This document shows positions 11,245-22,546 of a stretch of DNA of 64,000 bases, one piece after another. Each line of letters starts with the position of its first letter. Position 1 is the first letter of the stretch. This DNA comes from Linnemannia hyalina (taxonomy: Eukaryota > Mortierellomycota > Mortierellomycetes > Mortierellales > Mortierellaceae). Under the pieces are notes generated by a model, which ran no database searches, was not told the origin of the DNA, and saw only the letters and a program-made list of their open reading frames with translations. Location: the NCBI GenBank assembly GCA_019671135.1, contig JAHRHY010000002.1, forward strand, positions 3,735,501 through 3,799,500. Reading direction: 5' to 3'. Position numbers and translations under genes: made by a program.

Positions 11245-14200
11245 TGATGGTATTAATTTGGTCCACAGTAGTCCTGGCTATAGATCAAAGGCAACTATGC
11301 AAATAAAATCACAATATGTCTTATTCTCTATCTGCTTCCTACTTTCCTGTTGTTCCATTAAAAAAGAGTCTAAAACGGTGGCAACAACATACAAAACCAC
11401 GACCTGCCTCTTCTCTTTGTTGCTCTTCCCTTCATTCTCCGCTCCAGCTCCATAAACCTCCAGCATCATATAAGAACTTTGTCATCACTCTCTATTTACT
11501 TTTGCCTCGCGACCAACACACGTCTTTCAAGAAGTCCATTCATTATGGAGAAGATTCCAGCTGGACGGCGCTCTTCTGGAAAGAAGGCACCATCTCCTTC
11601 CGAAATACCCCTCATAAAATCGTGGGTGTGCTCGTTCCAAGGTAGCGGACAAAGATACACGGCCCAGTCATCACTCCGTGTGCATCACAACAAAGTCCAC
11701 GCCCCAAAGACCCGCCCATGTACACACACAACCAAGAACGGAGACAAGTGCTCTGAAAGGTTTCACACACTGGCGCTTCTTGATGCTCACCTCAGAGTCG
11801 CTCATTCTCACTTTGTCTGCGAGCACAAAAGCGACTCAGATAAAGTTTGTGGACACACATGCGACAGCAAGGAAGAGCACGACGACCATTTGGATGACGT
11901 GCATCGGACTTTTGCGTGCGGAAAGGGCGACTGCAAGGCAAAGTACATGACAAGACGTGTTTGTCATCAACACCAACGTAGCTGCAAAGGACAAGGCTCA
12001 GAGACTGTTGAGACAAAGCTTCCTGCATGTATCAACAAGGCTTCCAACGGTAATTACTACTATATTGCTCTGCAGAAATGTTGCGTGCTCAAATCTAACT
12101 TTCTTTTCTGTTTGTTCTTCTAGTCTGGTGCATCACGGTGATTGCTGGTGTGCAAACTCATCTGGAGAACGTTGTGTTCCTACCTAAAGCATATTTGGAC
12201 AACGACGGATTCATTAAGGTACTTTATCATACATTTTAAATTTTGTTGGCTTTCAAGTAGACAAGCTTACCTCCTTGTAAATCCTTGGCATAGATCGACG
12301 GACTAAAAGTTTCTCCTGTCTTGTGGGCGGATACCAAGACCGAACTTACCTATGGTCAAAAACGCGACTACTTGAGGATTGCCGAGAGCGGATACCGTAT
12401 GGCCGGGAACATACAGAAAGATCAAGGGTGTTCGATCTGTGGAGACGTCATTACTTGGAGAACTGTCGGCACTTCGCTCAGAAAACCTGGTCTTCCTGTT
12501 TTTAATCGCCACACTGTCTGCAATACATGTTTTTCCCGCCAAAGGGGAAGGGTATGCGTCGTTTTAGACGCTGAACGCAGTTTGTTCTCCCCTGTATAGG
12601 CACTAATAATTGTTTTTTTTTTTTTTTTTTTTTTTTTTTTGTCTCATCAGATTGCAGCAGATATCAAAGAAACATATGGAGTGGCGGATAGGAATGTTTC
12701 TGAACTTGCGAAACTTCCGGAGCTGCAGGACCTTATCAATGAACTTCTTAGTGACAGATGTTGCGCAAGCTGCGATACAAAGCTTACGAGGGACAACGCA
12801 GTCTTCAGAGTTCGCCGCTCGATTCGAGACTCTCGAGATAATCCTCTAGATCTTACAGGACGTTGCAAGACGTGCAAATGTGTTGCAGATGTCGATTTTT
12901 CGAGGCAAGTACGATCTTGGGCCTATCTAAAACGTGCAAAACGACCCGGGGATTATGAGAGCTTGGAAAAAGCCATGATGGCTTATGTCACGACCCTTGC
13001 TCGAGGATTCTGTGTCGGGTCCCCTGCCTTCGACCCTGAGGAGTTTGTTGTGCTCCGTGATGAGGCCGCGGTATCCTATTGCAGCTGTTTTTATTGCAGG
13101 AATCCGACATGTAATGAGATTGGTGCGGATGCTCGAAAGCGATCTTCGATTGACCGAACACAGTTCAAGGATGGCGTTGCTCTCAATTACAGCCATCCTG
13201 ACCAAATATTAGTGGTGGCATGTCTACGATGCAATTGGTAAGTTTATTGTCTTTCATCCTTCCTGTCTTAATATCAGATATTTCTTTCATAAAGTTTCTA
13301 ACCTCATTTGATAATAGCTTATTCAGTGATCGAACCATCCAGGAGCGGCGAGACTTTCTTCATGATTTGAAGACAGAGATGCCGAAAGGGACAAAATGGG
13401 CAGATGAAGTGATCGAGAGCATCGAGGAAACTGTGATAAACGGTGGATTCGATGAAGCGAGGGTGGAGCAGTGGCCCGAAGACAAGGTCCTACAGAGGAG
13501 GTACCAGAAGTTTGAGTACGGCCGGCAGGAACGCGGAAAAGCTGATCGATTGGCCTCCTGGTCGTATGAAAAGTATCGCTATTATTTGCACTTATGCAAA
13601 GGACGATCACTCGTCACCGGGATGAAAGTGACCCTGCCAAGAAAACTGGATATTGATCGCAACATCGACACTGACAAGTACGATTTCGATACCATCCTAC
13701 TCATGGAGAATGAGATCAACGTGGCGAAGAAGAGTATGTCCGAGTTCAAGGACTCATCTGCATTCAGACTCTCCAAAGAGTCATTCAAGCCAAAGTGGGC
13801 GGTCAAGATCTTACGCGCTGATCTATGGAAATTGATCGAGGACACCAACGCAACGAAGGATGAGTAAGTTATAGTGTAATATGGAAACAATCGACAGACT
13901 TTCAAAAATGGTATCGCTAACCATTTTTTTTCGAGAATTAGATGGGAACAACAACTGCATGGTATGCGATCAGAACCCCGTCCCAGCTTGGAGGTCGAAG
14001 CCGAGTCGCCTCTTCTACCGCCGTTTGTGTTACTCGAGGAGCATACCCTCCAAGGTTCTGCTCTTCCACGACAAACCATCAGCCCACTATCATCGTCTAT
14101 CATAACCAGCCTGCCATCAAACGTCCCATCCAAGATATCTGTTACATCTCGTCGCAGCCAAAAATCGATCAAGGATTTTTTTCCATTGACCCCTGCTCAT

Positions 14201-14850
14201 GGAAACTCCGCCATGCGTGCACTGCCCTTGACAGCAGAAATCAATACCCATGGTCGTCACCCACTGGTGGACATCAGCAACGACGGCAAGGACGTGGCGC
14301 AAAAAAACCCTTTGAACTCAAAGCCCTCCCTCAAGCGGCCCAAGCTCCACAAATAATCTCCATTGTCACCACTCTTCCTTGACTTTTTTTTTCTTTGTTA
14401 TAGCTTACTCGACTCTGTATTACACAAATTTGCTAGCTAGGTCTTGAAAACGAAAATAAACCTCAGTAAACGTAGAAGGTCTTGGACGTTACAATATCAA
14501 TTGGCGTGAGACGGCATTACATTAATGTAAGGGGACTATAAATTATAGTATCAATCTGTCTGCATGCACGCAAAAGAGAAAGATTATGACTCACTCACTT
14601 CCACTGCATTCTTCTCCCACAGCTTAAATCGCTGTGTCAACAAAAGATATTGATGAGGTTCCCTTTACAATTCGAAGTATTCGTTTTGTGGCCGAGGAAC
14701 ACAACAGCACCTGAGCATCGATGTCCACAGTGCTTTCACTTGTTCGTGTTGCTTTCTTCTGAACCACACTGCAGAGACTGAAAATGAATACAGTCTTTTC
14801 CCCGACTAGAGAGAAGGGGAGGGTCTTTATTAAAAAAAAAGAACGAAATC
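11245..14850. other. Foreign segment inserted in the plus-strand CRN
   Basis: CRN homology is interrupted between about 11,245 and 14,850, although both sides match consecutive parts of the same family. The heptamer AAAGAAC is found at both edges (about 11,235 and 14,838) and could be a target duplication, but the right copy lies in an A-rich run, so this is weak. No terminal inverted repeat is visible. The segment carries one complete gene (11,545-14,356) and about 490 bp of AT-rich DNA behind it in which nothing else is recognised. Confidence 0.55.
11545..14356 (+). CDS. C2H2-finger protein with HNH-like nuclease segment (six exons)
   Basis: Joining 11545-12049, 12124-12218, 12294-12551, 12651-13237, 13318-13863 and 13942-14356 gives one open frame of about 801 codons. 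Every intron has GT..AG borders, and the third has a T-run acceptor tract. Residues about 30-165 hold several C2H2-like units (for example HTLALLDAHLRVAH, VCHQHQRSC). Two further C-x2-C pairs follow (CSICG..CNTC; CCASC..CKTC). The segment around exons 4 and 5 reads CRNPTCNE..SSIDRTQF..NYSH..VACLRCNCLF, which follows the pattern of HNH/His-Me nucleases (Cys pair, S-x-D-R, Asn-rich loop, C-x2-C-N). The C-terminus is Ser/Pro-rich and ends with a Lys/Arg tail. The gene is intact inside a dead CRN. DNA binding and cleavage are inferred; the family is not one I can name. Confidence 0.7.
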
Positions 14851-17049
14851 CAATCCAAGTTTCGCCGTGGTTTTCTCACGCCTTTGTCCGCAACGCTGAG
14901 CAACATGCAAGCAACGCTGGTGATTCTTGGCACGGCAATCTCGCTTCAAGATGCCGATCATGTGTACTCGGCCATCGCCAAACACACTAATTTTTCGAGG
15001 ATAACGGACTTCCCCCGCTTCGATGAAAACGATGTCGACAAAATTCTCTCAGATCTAGTGGACATGTCGGACTGCGATCTCCCGCCTGCCAAACGCCGCA
15101 AGCTAACAGGACGAGCTCGATTTTCCGTTGACGTCGTCAAACGCCTTGCCACGCGCTGCTCTTCTCAGGATTCGAAACAAGTTGATCTCGAAGACGCTGT
15201 TGACAAGTCGATTGAGCATACAATGAATGGGCTTCGGGCCGGGGTACGCATTATTCTGGAGAACGACAAAAACAGGCGAGGCAGCGCGGCTTCTTGGTCG
15301 AATGGTCTTGGCCTATCATCTCCAAGATGGCAAAATTTCGTTCTCGAGCCAACAGCAGTCCGACTTTGTGGACAAAGCCTTGTGTAGACTTCGACCACAC
15401 CCCGATGGCATTCACTTGGTGCTGGACGAGCCAATGGTGGTTGAGGCGGTACAGGAGGAGCTCAAGGCTTCGGACAAGGATCCTGCGCTCTCGGAGTACC
15501 TGGATCAACTCTACCGGATTGTCACCAACTTCGGTGTCGCTTCAACGTCAAAGGGGGATTCTCTGGAGCCACTTGTCCGTCGATCACTTCAACGTTTCAA
15601 TGGTTTCCGTCTCGTGGACCTTCCTTTCCTCCAAAGCATCGCCTTGCCCAAATGATGCGACGATCTCAGGCTTCAAATCGACGGGATCAACACGGCCAAT
15701 GGATTTGGATATACCGACAGTGGCGTCGCCGCCGATCTCGCCTTTCTCGCCGAATGTCCTCCGAACAAGATGCTTATTGCCAGCTATAGCACACGTCCGG
15801 ATGGAGCTTGGTTTTTCTCTGACAAGCGGTACGCCGGCACTCTTGCGATCAAGTTCTACAGCAGTCGTCTGGCACAGAAGGCCCACCAGTCAAACGAAAC
15901 CTCCAGTGACATTCGAGGTTGCTTCTTACAAAAGGACGGTACTACCTTGAATCCAACCTTGGCAACCATTCGAAGCAACTTTGTGGCTTCCGGTACTCCT
16001 TCCAACCTCAGGGGTATCCTCCGCATCCACATCGAGTTGCCTGACGTCCAGTACGGTATGCCAGCTACCCATGTCTTGACAAACCCTGTGACTGGCGACC
16101 AGGATGTGATGGTGTATATCAACCTTTCGAACATGGACGATTTTTTCTTTGAGGGCATCTCAGAGTACAGGGACGAAATGGTCCAATTGAAAAAGGTCAT
16201 CAGATTTGTCTGCCAGTAATAACACCTCATGACTTGCAATCTTACTTCACTCCTTCTTCATATCTTATGTTTTGATGCTCTTTATTCGTATCGGCAGCAG
16301 AACGTGCAGTACACGGCAACATGTGGGAGGCCATGAAATTACGACAGGCTCTAGAGGGCAGTGACGTTGAGAAGGCGCTCGCAACTGTCAATAGCAACAC
16401 CATACAGGGCAAGATGGACAAGGAGCATGAGGAGCTGGTGAAAGATCTAGATCAGGAACGCAAAAAGGCGAATCGGAAGCAGGAGCCACCAAATCGCACA
16501 GGATCGACACGATCACAACAACCGACAAGACCCCAAGACTTTTGTCCTACAGGAGTTTATGTCAGCATGGTTCTGACAACTGCGAGTCACCTTTGTTGGA
16601 GTCAGAGGACGACTACAGATTCATTCGATCCTCGCTTTACCGACTATACCAGCGATACAACGTTGTCATGAACAAGGACGAGTATATGCTGCCAATGGAC
16701 AAGATCTGCCACCTCGTTCTGCGCTACAAAGGAAACGAGCTTCCGGGGTTCATCTCGTTCACCACTTTCACCAAAATCTACATGGAAACGTTGCCTCGAT
16801 GGATCGACATTACTAAAGCACATTGTCGAGAATCTAGACTAGAACAAGGCAGAGTTGACCTTTTCTTAGGCAGGATCAGGAAGAGAGGCGGAGGAAGAGA
16901 ACAAAGGGAATAGGGAGTCAGATATGGGTTTTCAAGGTGTAGACCAAGTATTATTCAAGTTACTAGGTAAGGATCAAACTATTTGGGGTACTGTGGGATA
17001 TATATATGTGATTGTGAGCAATGCTAATTAATTGTCTTGGGCTCATTCA

Positions 17050-17136
17050 ACTGCGCCCAAGGATCAACTGATCGTGCCAAGGGTCGGCCGATCGTGCCAA
17101 GGGTCGACCGATCGTGCCAAGGGTCGACCGATCATA
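17050..17136 (+). repeat. 20-bp tandem repeat (GATCGTGCCAAGGGTCGACC)
   Basis: About four units of 20 bp are present, the last three almost identical. They resemble the minus-strand units near 2.6 kb. The array ends directly next to the truncated foldback element. Confidence 0.65.
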
Positions 17137-17149
17137 GGGAACGACGCGA

Positions 17150-17326
17150 CAGCCTTGGACATGATGTTACAAAGTAGTGGTGGTGAATGTAGAAAATGGA
17201 GACTGGTGGAAGGAAAAAGCTGATGAGATTTGTTGTACTCTCAAGGAACACACTGTTTTAATAGGTGTTGACAGATATTTTTATACTGTAGTCTATGGTT
17301 GGTGGAGCCGAATATGGATGGCCTCC
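17150..17326 (+). mobile_element. Truncated copy of the foldback element
   Basis: Positions about 17,162-17,326 match one full arm of the foldback repeats at 49,247-49,697 and 55,088-55,538, ending in GGATGGCCTCC. The preceding bases (GCCTTGGACATGAT) come from the opposite arm, so most of the left arm and the hairpin centre have been lost. No target duplication can be assigned. Confidence 0.85.
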
Positions 17327-17570
17327 TAGCTGAATCAGACATTACTCTGGCAGAAAAGCGGTCGTTTTCGAATGTACATGTTTTTTGAAGCTTGAGCTTT
17401 AAGATACCCTCAATGCTCTCGCATGGGTGTCTATCCTTGCAGCCTTGAATGTGTCGCTGCAAGTTTCGCTTCGTCGAATGTTTGGCCTCACAGACACAAT
17501 AATAGGGCGGAGTAAAGATGACTTCAATGTTGCCTCCTACAATAATAATAAGTTTGGCCTTGCTGGACAT
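17241..17570 (-). CDS. Small finger-like protein whose C-terminus comes from the foldback element
   Basis: The frame starts at ATG 17,570 and encodes 109 residues. The middle part (YYCVCEAKHSTKRNLQRHIQGC) resembles a degenerate C2H2/C2HC finger. From about 17,326 leftwards the frame is inside the foldback element, so the last 28 residues (starting RRPSIFGSTNHR) are transposon-encoded. The original gene is either truncated by the insertion or this is a chance frame. There are no paralogues in the window to decide. Confidence 0.35.
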   Translation of the reverse strand: MSSKAKLIIIVGGNIEVIFTPPYYCVCEAKHSTKRNLQRHIQGCKDRHPCESIEGILKLKLQKTCTFENDRFSARVMSDSARRPSIFGSTNHRLQYKNICQHLLKQCVP

Positions 17571-17715
17571 TGTGCTGCTGTAGAATAAAGATGGGCGGGG
17601 AATCGAAGATGGATGATAAGATATATGAGTAAGAAAAGTTACATTCCTTCTTTATTTGTATTTTTACGGTAGAGCGTTTTGTAAATATGCATTAGGCACA
17701 AAGGAATATAGGAAC

Positions 17716-17825
17716 ATCAATGGGCATAAAGGGGCATAGTTGGGCATAAAGGGGTAACACCGGGCATAAAGGGGCATAAAGGGGCAACAATGGGCATAAA
17801 GGGGCATAAAGGAGCAATAGTAGGC
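17716..17825. repeat. GGGCATAAAGGG minisatellite
   Basis: About nine imperfect 11-13-bp units with the core GGGCATAAAGGG are present. The surrounding 17,570-18,120 region is AT-rich and shows no gene. Confidence 0.8.
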
Positions 17826-18119
17826 ATTGTAATATAAACAGCTGGGGAGAGGAAGATGGTGAGAAAGAAGCTAGGATCTTTGAGCCCTATGATAATATAT
17901 ATAATACTACTACCCTTAATAGAGAATGAGGAGTGAGTGGACAGACACTGAGATGCAATAGGCATATAGTGCGGGCCGTGTAAAAAAAAAGGGGGGGTGA
18001 AAAGGTACAAGTTTTCTCAAAAAAACTAATATAATGCCCTTAAGTTAAGCAACTGAAAGAAGAAAAAAAAAAAGAAAAAAAAGAAGAGAGAGAGGAGATG
18101 TTGTTCTTTCGAACAAATC

Positions 18120-18516
18120 TATAGAACAATGGGCTTAATCTCAGCAGATCGTAGCAACAAGGCTACTCTACTGCTTACAATACCCCGTTCAATTAAAGTC
18201 GTCTGCAATGGATTTATCTCTTCCAATATTTGAAATTAACATTAGCAGGAACCTCACAAAGCCTTTCCGCTCTGCAAGATAACCCCACGTAGTATGATTC
18301 AGGATCCGAGGATCTATTCGTATTCAACTAAAAATCGGAAAAGGCGGCAATCGTCGCGTTCTAGCACGGGTTCTGACTTAGAGGCGTTCAGCCATAACCC
18401 AACGGATGATAGCTTCGGGCCATTGCCTGCTCAGGCAGGCCCAAATACCAATTATCCGAATGAACGGTTCCTCTCGTACTAAGTTCAATTACTATTGCAA
18501 CAACATTTCATCAGTG

Positions 18517-18566
<50 letters not shown>

Positions 18567-18610
18567 ATTAGTGGGTGAACAATCCAACGCTTACTGAATT
18601 CTGCTTCAGT

Positions 18611-18646
<36 letters not shown>

Positions 18647-18697
18647 AACGTCGCTATGGACGCTTGGCTGCCACAAGCCAGTTATCCCCGTGATTGG
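18120..18697 (-). rRNA. 28S (25S) rRNA 3' fragment, antisense orientation
   Basis: Read on the minus strand, the segment follows the 3' end of fungal large-subunit rRNA in order. It has the conserved blocks around GGGATAACTGGCTTGTGGC, GACCGTCGTGAGACAGGTTA, TACGAGAGGAACCGTTCATT and GGCTGAACGCCTCTAAGTC, and the end near CTGCTGAGATTAAGCC. Homology stops abruptly at about 18,697 (5' side). No 5.8S, 18S or spacer is seen. Some helix positions differ (for example around 18,410-18,430 and 18,600-18,615), so it is most likely an isolated, diverging fragment and not a working gene. Confidence 0.85.
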
Positions 18698-19244
18698 TGA
18701 TTGAGCCATGTGATCTAAACTGTCCTTTCCTCTTTCACAGGAACCTTGAAGCAAGCTGTGGCACAACGCGTGGTCAAAGCGAGTCTAAAGCAGTTCATTT
18801 GAGTCGAGGCTCGGTTCCAGGTTCAGATTAGCTCGTATTCTTCATGTGGTGGTGTACTTTCGTACAGACAGAAAAGGCGCGTGTGAGGAAGGGCCACGGT
18901 GAAACAATTTTTTTTAGCTTTGTGCACTGGCTATGTTTTAAATTAAGTGCGACATTTTGTGTAATTGCATGTGATCGGGTGTGACTCGGAGGTTGCCCGT
19001 GCTGCGAACCGTAATTTGGAAAGCCAACAGGCAAAATGAATAAAATGAGACCACAACTTATATTTTCATTTAACTATCTATTGTTTATAAGCGCATAACT
19101 CCTCAACACTTCCCGCTCTCTCTAGTCCTTTTGCTCTCTCATTGTCTCTCGCACTCTCCGCCACGCCACGCTACGTCCCGACCCCGCGACCGCCCATACC
19201 CCTATTCTCACACTCTCACAGAACATAGAATCAGCAGCAGCATC
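18698..19244. other. Intergenic region between rRNA fragment and kelch gene
   Basis: No gene is visible. The last 150 bases before 19,245 are C/T-rich and fit a fungal promoter and leader. Confidence 0.4.
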
Positions 19245-21099
19245 ATGTCTCGCCACCCTCCTCAGCACGGACACCACACTCGCGCCTCGGTATTATGGCA
19301 AAGCCCAGACTCACGCCTTCAGAGATACGTCGTAAAACACCTCCCTCTCCTCCTCCATGTTACACAGTTCCTTGCGCCTACAATGGGCCAAACTCCGACG
19401 CCAGCTAGCGTCATGGCCTATGCGACTGTGGACGAGGAGACCTTGTACTGCCTTGGTGGAGCCACGGACGTGAATTTCACTACTAGTTATTACAGCAATC
19501 CCACGTCCCAGTTTGTGGCGCTCAACCTCCAGCAGCAGACTTGGAGCTCATCAAACCCGCCCTGGCGGACCCTTCCTAGCGCAGTCGTACCCCAGCTTGG
19601 TGTTTGGATGACGGTTTCAAGAGACAAGCAGCGGTTGATCATCTGGGACCCCTGGGACCCCGAGACGACAATTTCGTTCTACAGCCTCGCCACCAACTCC
19701 TGGCTATCGAATCATACGCTGCCTTCCGATTACGGCGATACTTGGGGAAGTAGGGTTGCTTTGGACCCCACAACCGGCCTCCTTTACGCTCCTTCGGCGT
19801 CCAATAACGGCACTGTGATGATCGTCTACAACCCAGACACATACACCTCATCGTTTCTGAACATGCCACCTGCATCGGCTACCGTCAAAATTGGGAACCC
19901 CGCCTTTTACAGCCTTGTGTGGAGCACGTACCGCAACAGCATGCTGTTCTATGGTGGCTACCAGTGGAGAGGGCCGAGCCTTGGCGACTCGAAATTGATC
20001 GAGTACACGCCCTCATCGAACCTTTGGGCCATTGTCGTAAGTAGTAACAGCGAACTCGGCGAGTAATTTGAGCATGACTGAGGTGTCAAACTTTCAATGC
20101 TGACGCGTACTCGTGTGGATTTAGCCCGCGACTGGATCTAGCCCCGGCAACATTTATAGGCACTGCATGGTGCCAGGTATGCAAACAGCGCAGTTCTTCG
20201 AGGCTGTTCGTATCTTGTGCCGCTTAATACTCACGGTGCACATGAATGTGCTTCTTTCACTCTGTAGCCAACAATGGAACAAAGATGGTTGTATTTGGCG
20301 GGCAGGACTTTACAGATGTTCCGCTGAGCAGCATCTACCTCCTGGACCTAAAGACGTTGGTTTGGACGAGAGGAGTCGATGCCGATCCGTCCCAGAAGCG
20401 ATTAAACATGGCATGCACGGTCGCCGGTGACAACTTCATTGCCTGGGGAGGTACAACGACCTGAATGAGCCTATCACATTGGTACTCTGAGCATTGTTCG
20501 TTTACCAGCGTACTCATGGTCACTCTGTTCACTACCCCGATTGAAATCTAGGCGACTCCTATCCAACTCGCGTAGGCCCTATTGGGACACTCATCATTTA
20601 CAACCTCAAGATCAACCAATGGACGGCCCAATTTTCAGTGGGCCCGTCGCCTACTCCTTCGCCTACTCCTTCGCCTATACCTCCACCTCCACCTCCACCT
20701 CCGCCTCCACCTCCCCCAATCAATGCGGCCGCCATCGGAACAGGTGTTGCCGCAGGAGTTATCCTTCTGGTTGCCCTGGGATTCTTCTTTTACCAACGGC
20801 ACAAAATCAGATATGGCAGGGAAGACAGGCAGACGCCACCGCCGATGCAGCATAACCCCGACAGGGAACCAGGCGCCAATGTGCATAGCCCGGAGGACAC
20901 TTCGTCTTATCAACCCCAGCCCATGATATACACGCACCAGTCTCCCGCTTATCCCCCGAAGCCCGACCCATACTTGCCTCAATCCTATGAGTGCGCACCA
21001 CCATATGGAACATACTCTCTGCCCCAACCCATGCCTTACTCGCCAATACACTCATTGTCCCCGCAGATAGTAGCAACACGCGGTCCACAGGTATTTTAA
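19245..21099 (+). CDS. Kelch-repeat protein with proline linker and single membrane anchor
   Basis: Exons 19245-20036, 20125-20176, 20268-20450 and 20552-21099 join into one frame of 524 codons plus stop. Each intron has GT..AG borders (first donor GTAAGTAG). The N-terminal 400 residues show repeated kelch/galactose-oxidase-like blades (MAYATVDEETLYCLGG, MLFYGGYQW, KMVVFGGQDF, NFIAWGG). A Pro/Ser linker with a run of 13 prolines follows, then a transmembrane helix (IGTGVAAGVILLVALGFFF), a basic stop-transfer RHK, and a Pro/Tyr/Gln-rich tail of about 110 residues on the cytoplasmic side. This is a type I surface protein layout common in Mortierella relatives. A hydrophobic stretch at residues 30-45 may be the signal sequence, though it lies further in than usual, so the true start could be elsewhere. 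Ligand unknown. Confidence 0.85.
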
Positions 21100-22029
21100 G
21101 TATGCGAGTATGCAGACTAGCAGAACCTAAGACAGCAAAGGCTCCCATGAGACGCTGGCGCTATCAACATGGTCTCTCAGGCACCCAGCCGCCGCATGTC
21201 AGATACTGATTCACCTTGAATGGGGCAATAAACAGTGGAAGAAGCCAAAATATACAGCATTTGTTGACATGACCACCAAGACATTTTCACACTTGATGTC
21301 ATTTGTTGCTCAGTGCACATTTTACACTATTGTGTGGATAGGTGCGATTCACAATAGGAGAACGCTTCCTTTTTCTTTTTCTTTTTCATTTTTAATTAAC
21401 GAAGTAAAAGCCACAACAAGTTCAAGCCAGACACATAAAAGTTGACTTAAACTAGAAGGGAATAAAGACAACTTTCTTACTCGTTAACCCTCAACCTGCC
21501 AGACAACACACACCTTATAGAGCGCATGACTGACTCGAGAAAGGCGAGTGGGTTGAGAGGGGTAGAGATAGGAACAGATTTCCAGCCATATTTCTATGGG
21601 TGAACGTGTAATAGCTGAAGGTGATACACGTGAGGAACAGAGGTTGGAGCAATGCTGATGCTTGTTATTACTATGCTACAGCTATATATACAGGTAGAAT
21701 GACTAGGTTTCTAGGTGAAGTGTCAATGAAGAATCAGAGGTAGAAAGTCATAGTGACCAGAATGAGTAACTATGTGTAATTGAGAGCCCAATATGTTTCA
21801 GAACGATTATTTACGGGAAGTGTCATATCTTGGGATTGATGAACTGTGCGAAATTTGAAGAGAGAGGTGTAAACCACTCGGAAGTATCACGTTTATTTTT
21901 ATTACATACAGCGCCACAATATCGCACACGCTGTAATGCTGAGCCACGATATCGCACAAGCAGCAATGCCGAGCCACAGTATGGGAAGTACAGCAAACCC
22001 AAGGCCAGCAATTGTACTTTGCCGCTCTC

Positions 22030-22230
22030 AAGAGATAAGCGGACAAAATCATTGCCAAGCTCAACTACAAGAACTGCACCGACAAGGGCAAGGACACCTA
22101 TATCTGGCCCTGTGGTGGTTGCTTCAAGTTGCTCACCAACCTAAAGTCCGGTAACTTTGTCATGCAGTCGCGCTGGAAGTTCAACAGCAACGAGTGGTAC
22201 ACTTCTTGCGCTGACATTGATGCCTTTTTT
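22030..22230 (+). pseudogene. Remnant of an unrecognised Cys-containing protein gene
   Basis: One frame reads KLNYKNCTDKGKDTYIWPCG followed by CFKLLTNLKSGNFVMQSRW and a short acidic end. Its codon use and regular Cys/Trp spacing look protein-derived, unlike the flanks. It has no start, and a T-run follows directly. I do not recognise the family. Confidence 0.3.
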
Positions 22231-22344
22231 TTTTTTCTGCTTATGTCGCCCGCAGGAGGCTTTGAGATTTTTATTGATTTTTATGACTATTGAAAGACAT
22301 ATGGAATGGGATATTGAAGCCGTCCCAGGCTGAAGAAAGAGAGA

Positions 22345-22421
22345 ATTTTGACGAGATTTGAACCTGAACCCGCTTGCTCAAGGCAGTGCAGTTTAACCAC
22401 TTGCGCTAGGTGGGTGACATT
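22345..22421 (-). other. tRNA-like or SINE-like polymerase III promoter region
   Basis: On the minus strand, TAGCGCAAGTGG fits the box A consensus and GGTTCAAATCT fits box B about 35 bases later. A convincing acceptor stem cannot be paired by eye, so it is not called a tRNA gene. It could be a tRNA pseudogene or the head of a SINE. Confidence 0.3.
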
Positions 22422-22546
22422 GATGTTGTTGCAAAATCTGAAGGTTCGATAACGGTTGAACAGACGATCGTTGCGCCCGCAGTTGATAGTGGTTGTTGGT
22501 TGCTTGCTCCTTTAATAAACACTAGTTTCGCTTGACGCACACACAC

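Larger units (their letters stand above)
9904..16912 (+). pseudogene. Crinkler (CRN)-like gene, split by a 3.5-kb insertion and frame-broken
   Basis: The header exon starts at ATG 9,904 (MSNNLLNLFCLVDGE) and its last part (10,050-10,227) lies in another frame. An intron follows (GT near 10,228, AG at 10,321-10,322). The next exon carries VHAPVPARPSTP, the P-loop APSGSGKT (10,663-10,686) and Walker B-like LVIALDEAQ (about 11,130). Homology stops near 11,245 and resumes near 14,860 with LSNMQATLVILGTAISLQDAD. It then runs to 16,220 (NLRGILRIHIELPDV and VMVYINLSNMDDFFFEG are typical CRN C-terminal blocks), with a last exon group at 16,300-16,912. Visible breaks: a one-base frame change near 10,047, an extra A in an A-run near 15,270, an in-frame TGA at 15,653-15,655, and the insertion. 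The role would have been effector-like NTPase/nuclease, but this copy cannot encode it in one piece. Confidence 0.75.

Noticed and set aside
15653..15655. TGA as a recoded codon in the CRN gene
   Set aside because: Standard stop codons are used elsewhere and the gene has other lesions, so pseudogenisation is the simpler reading.
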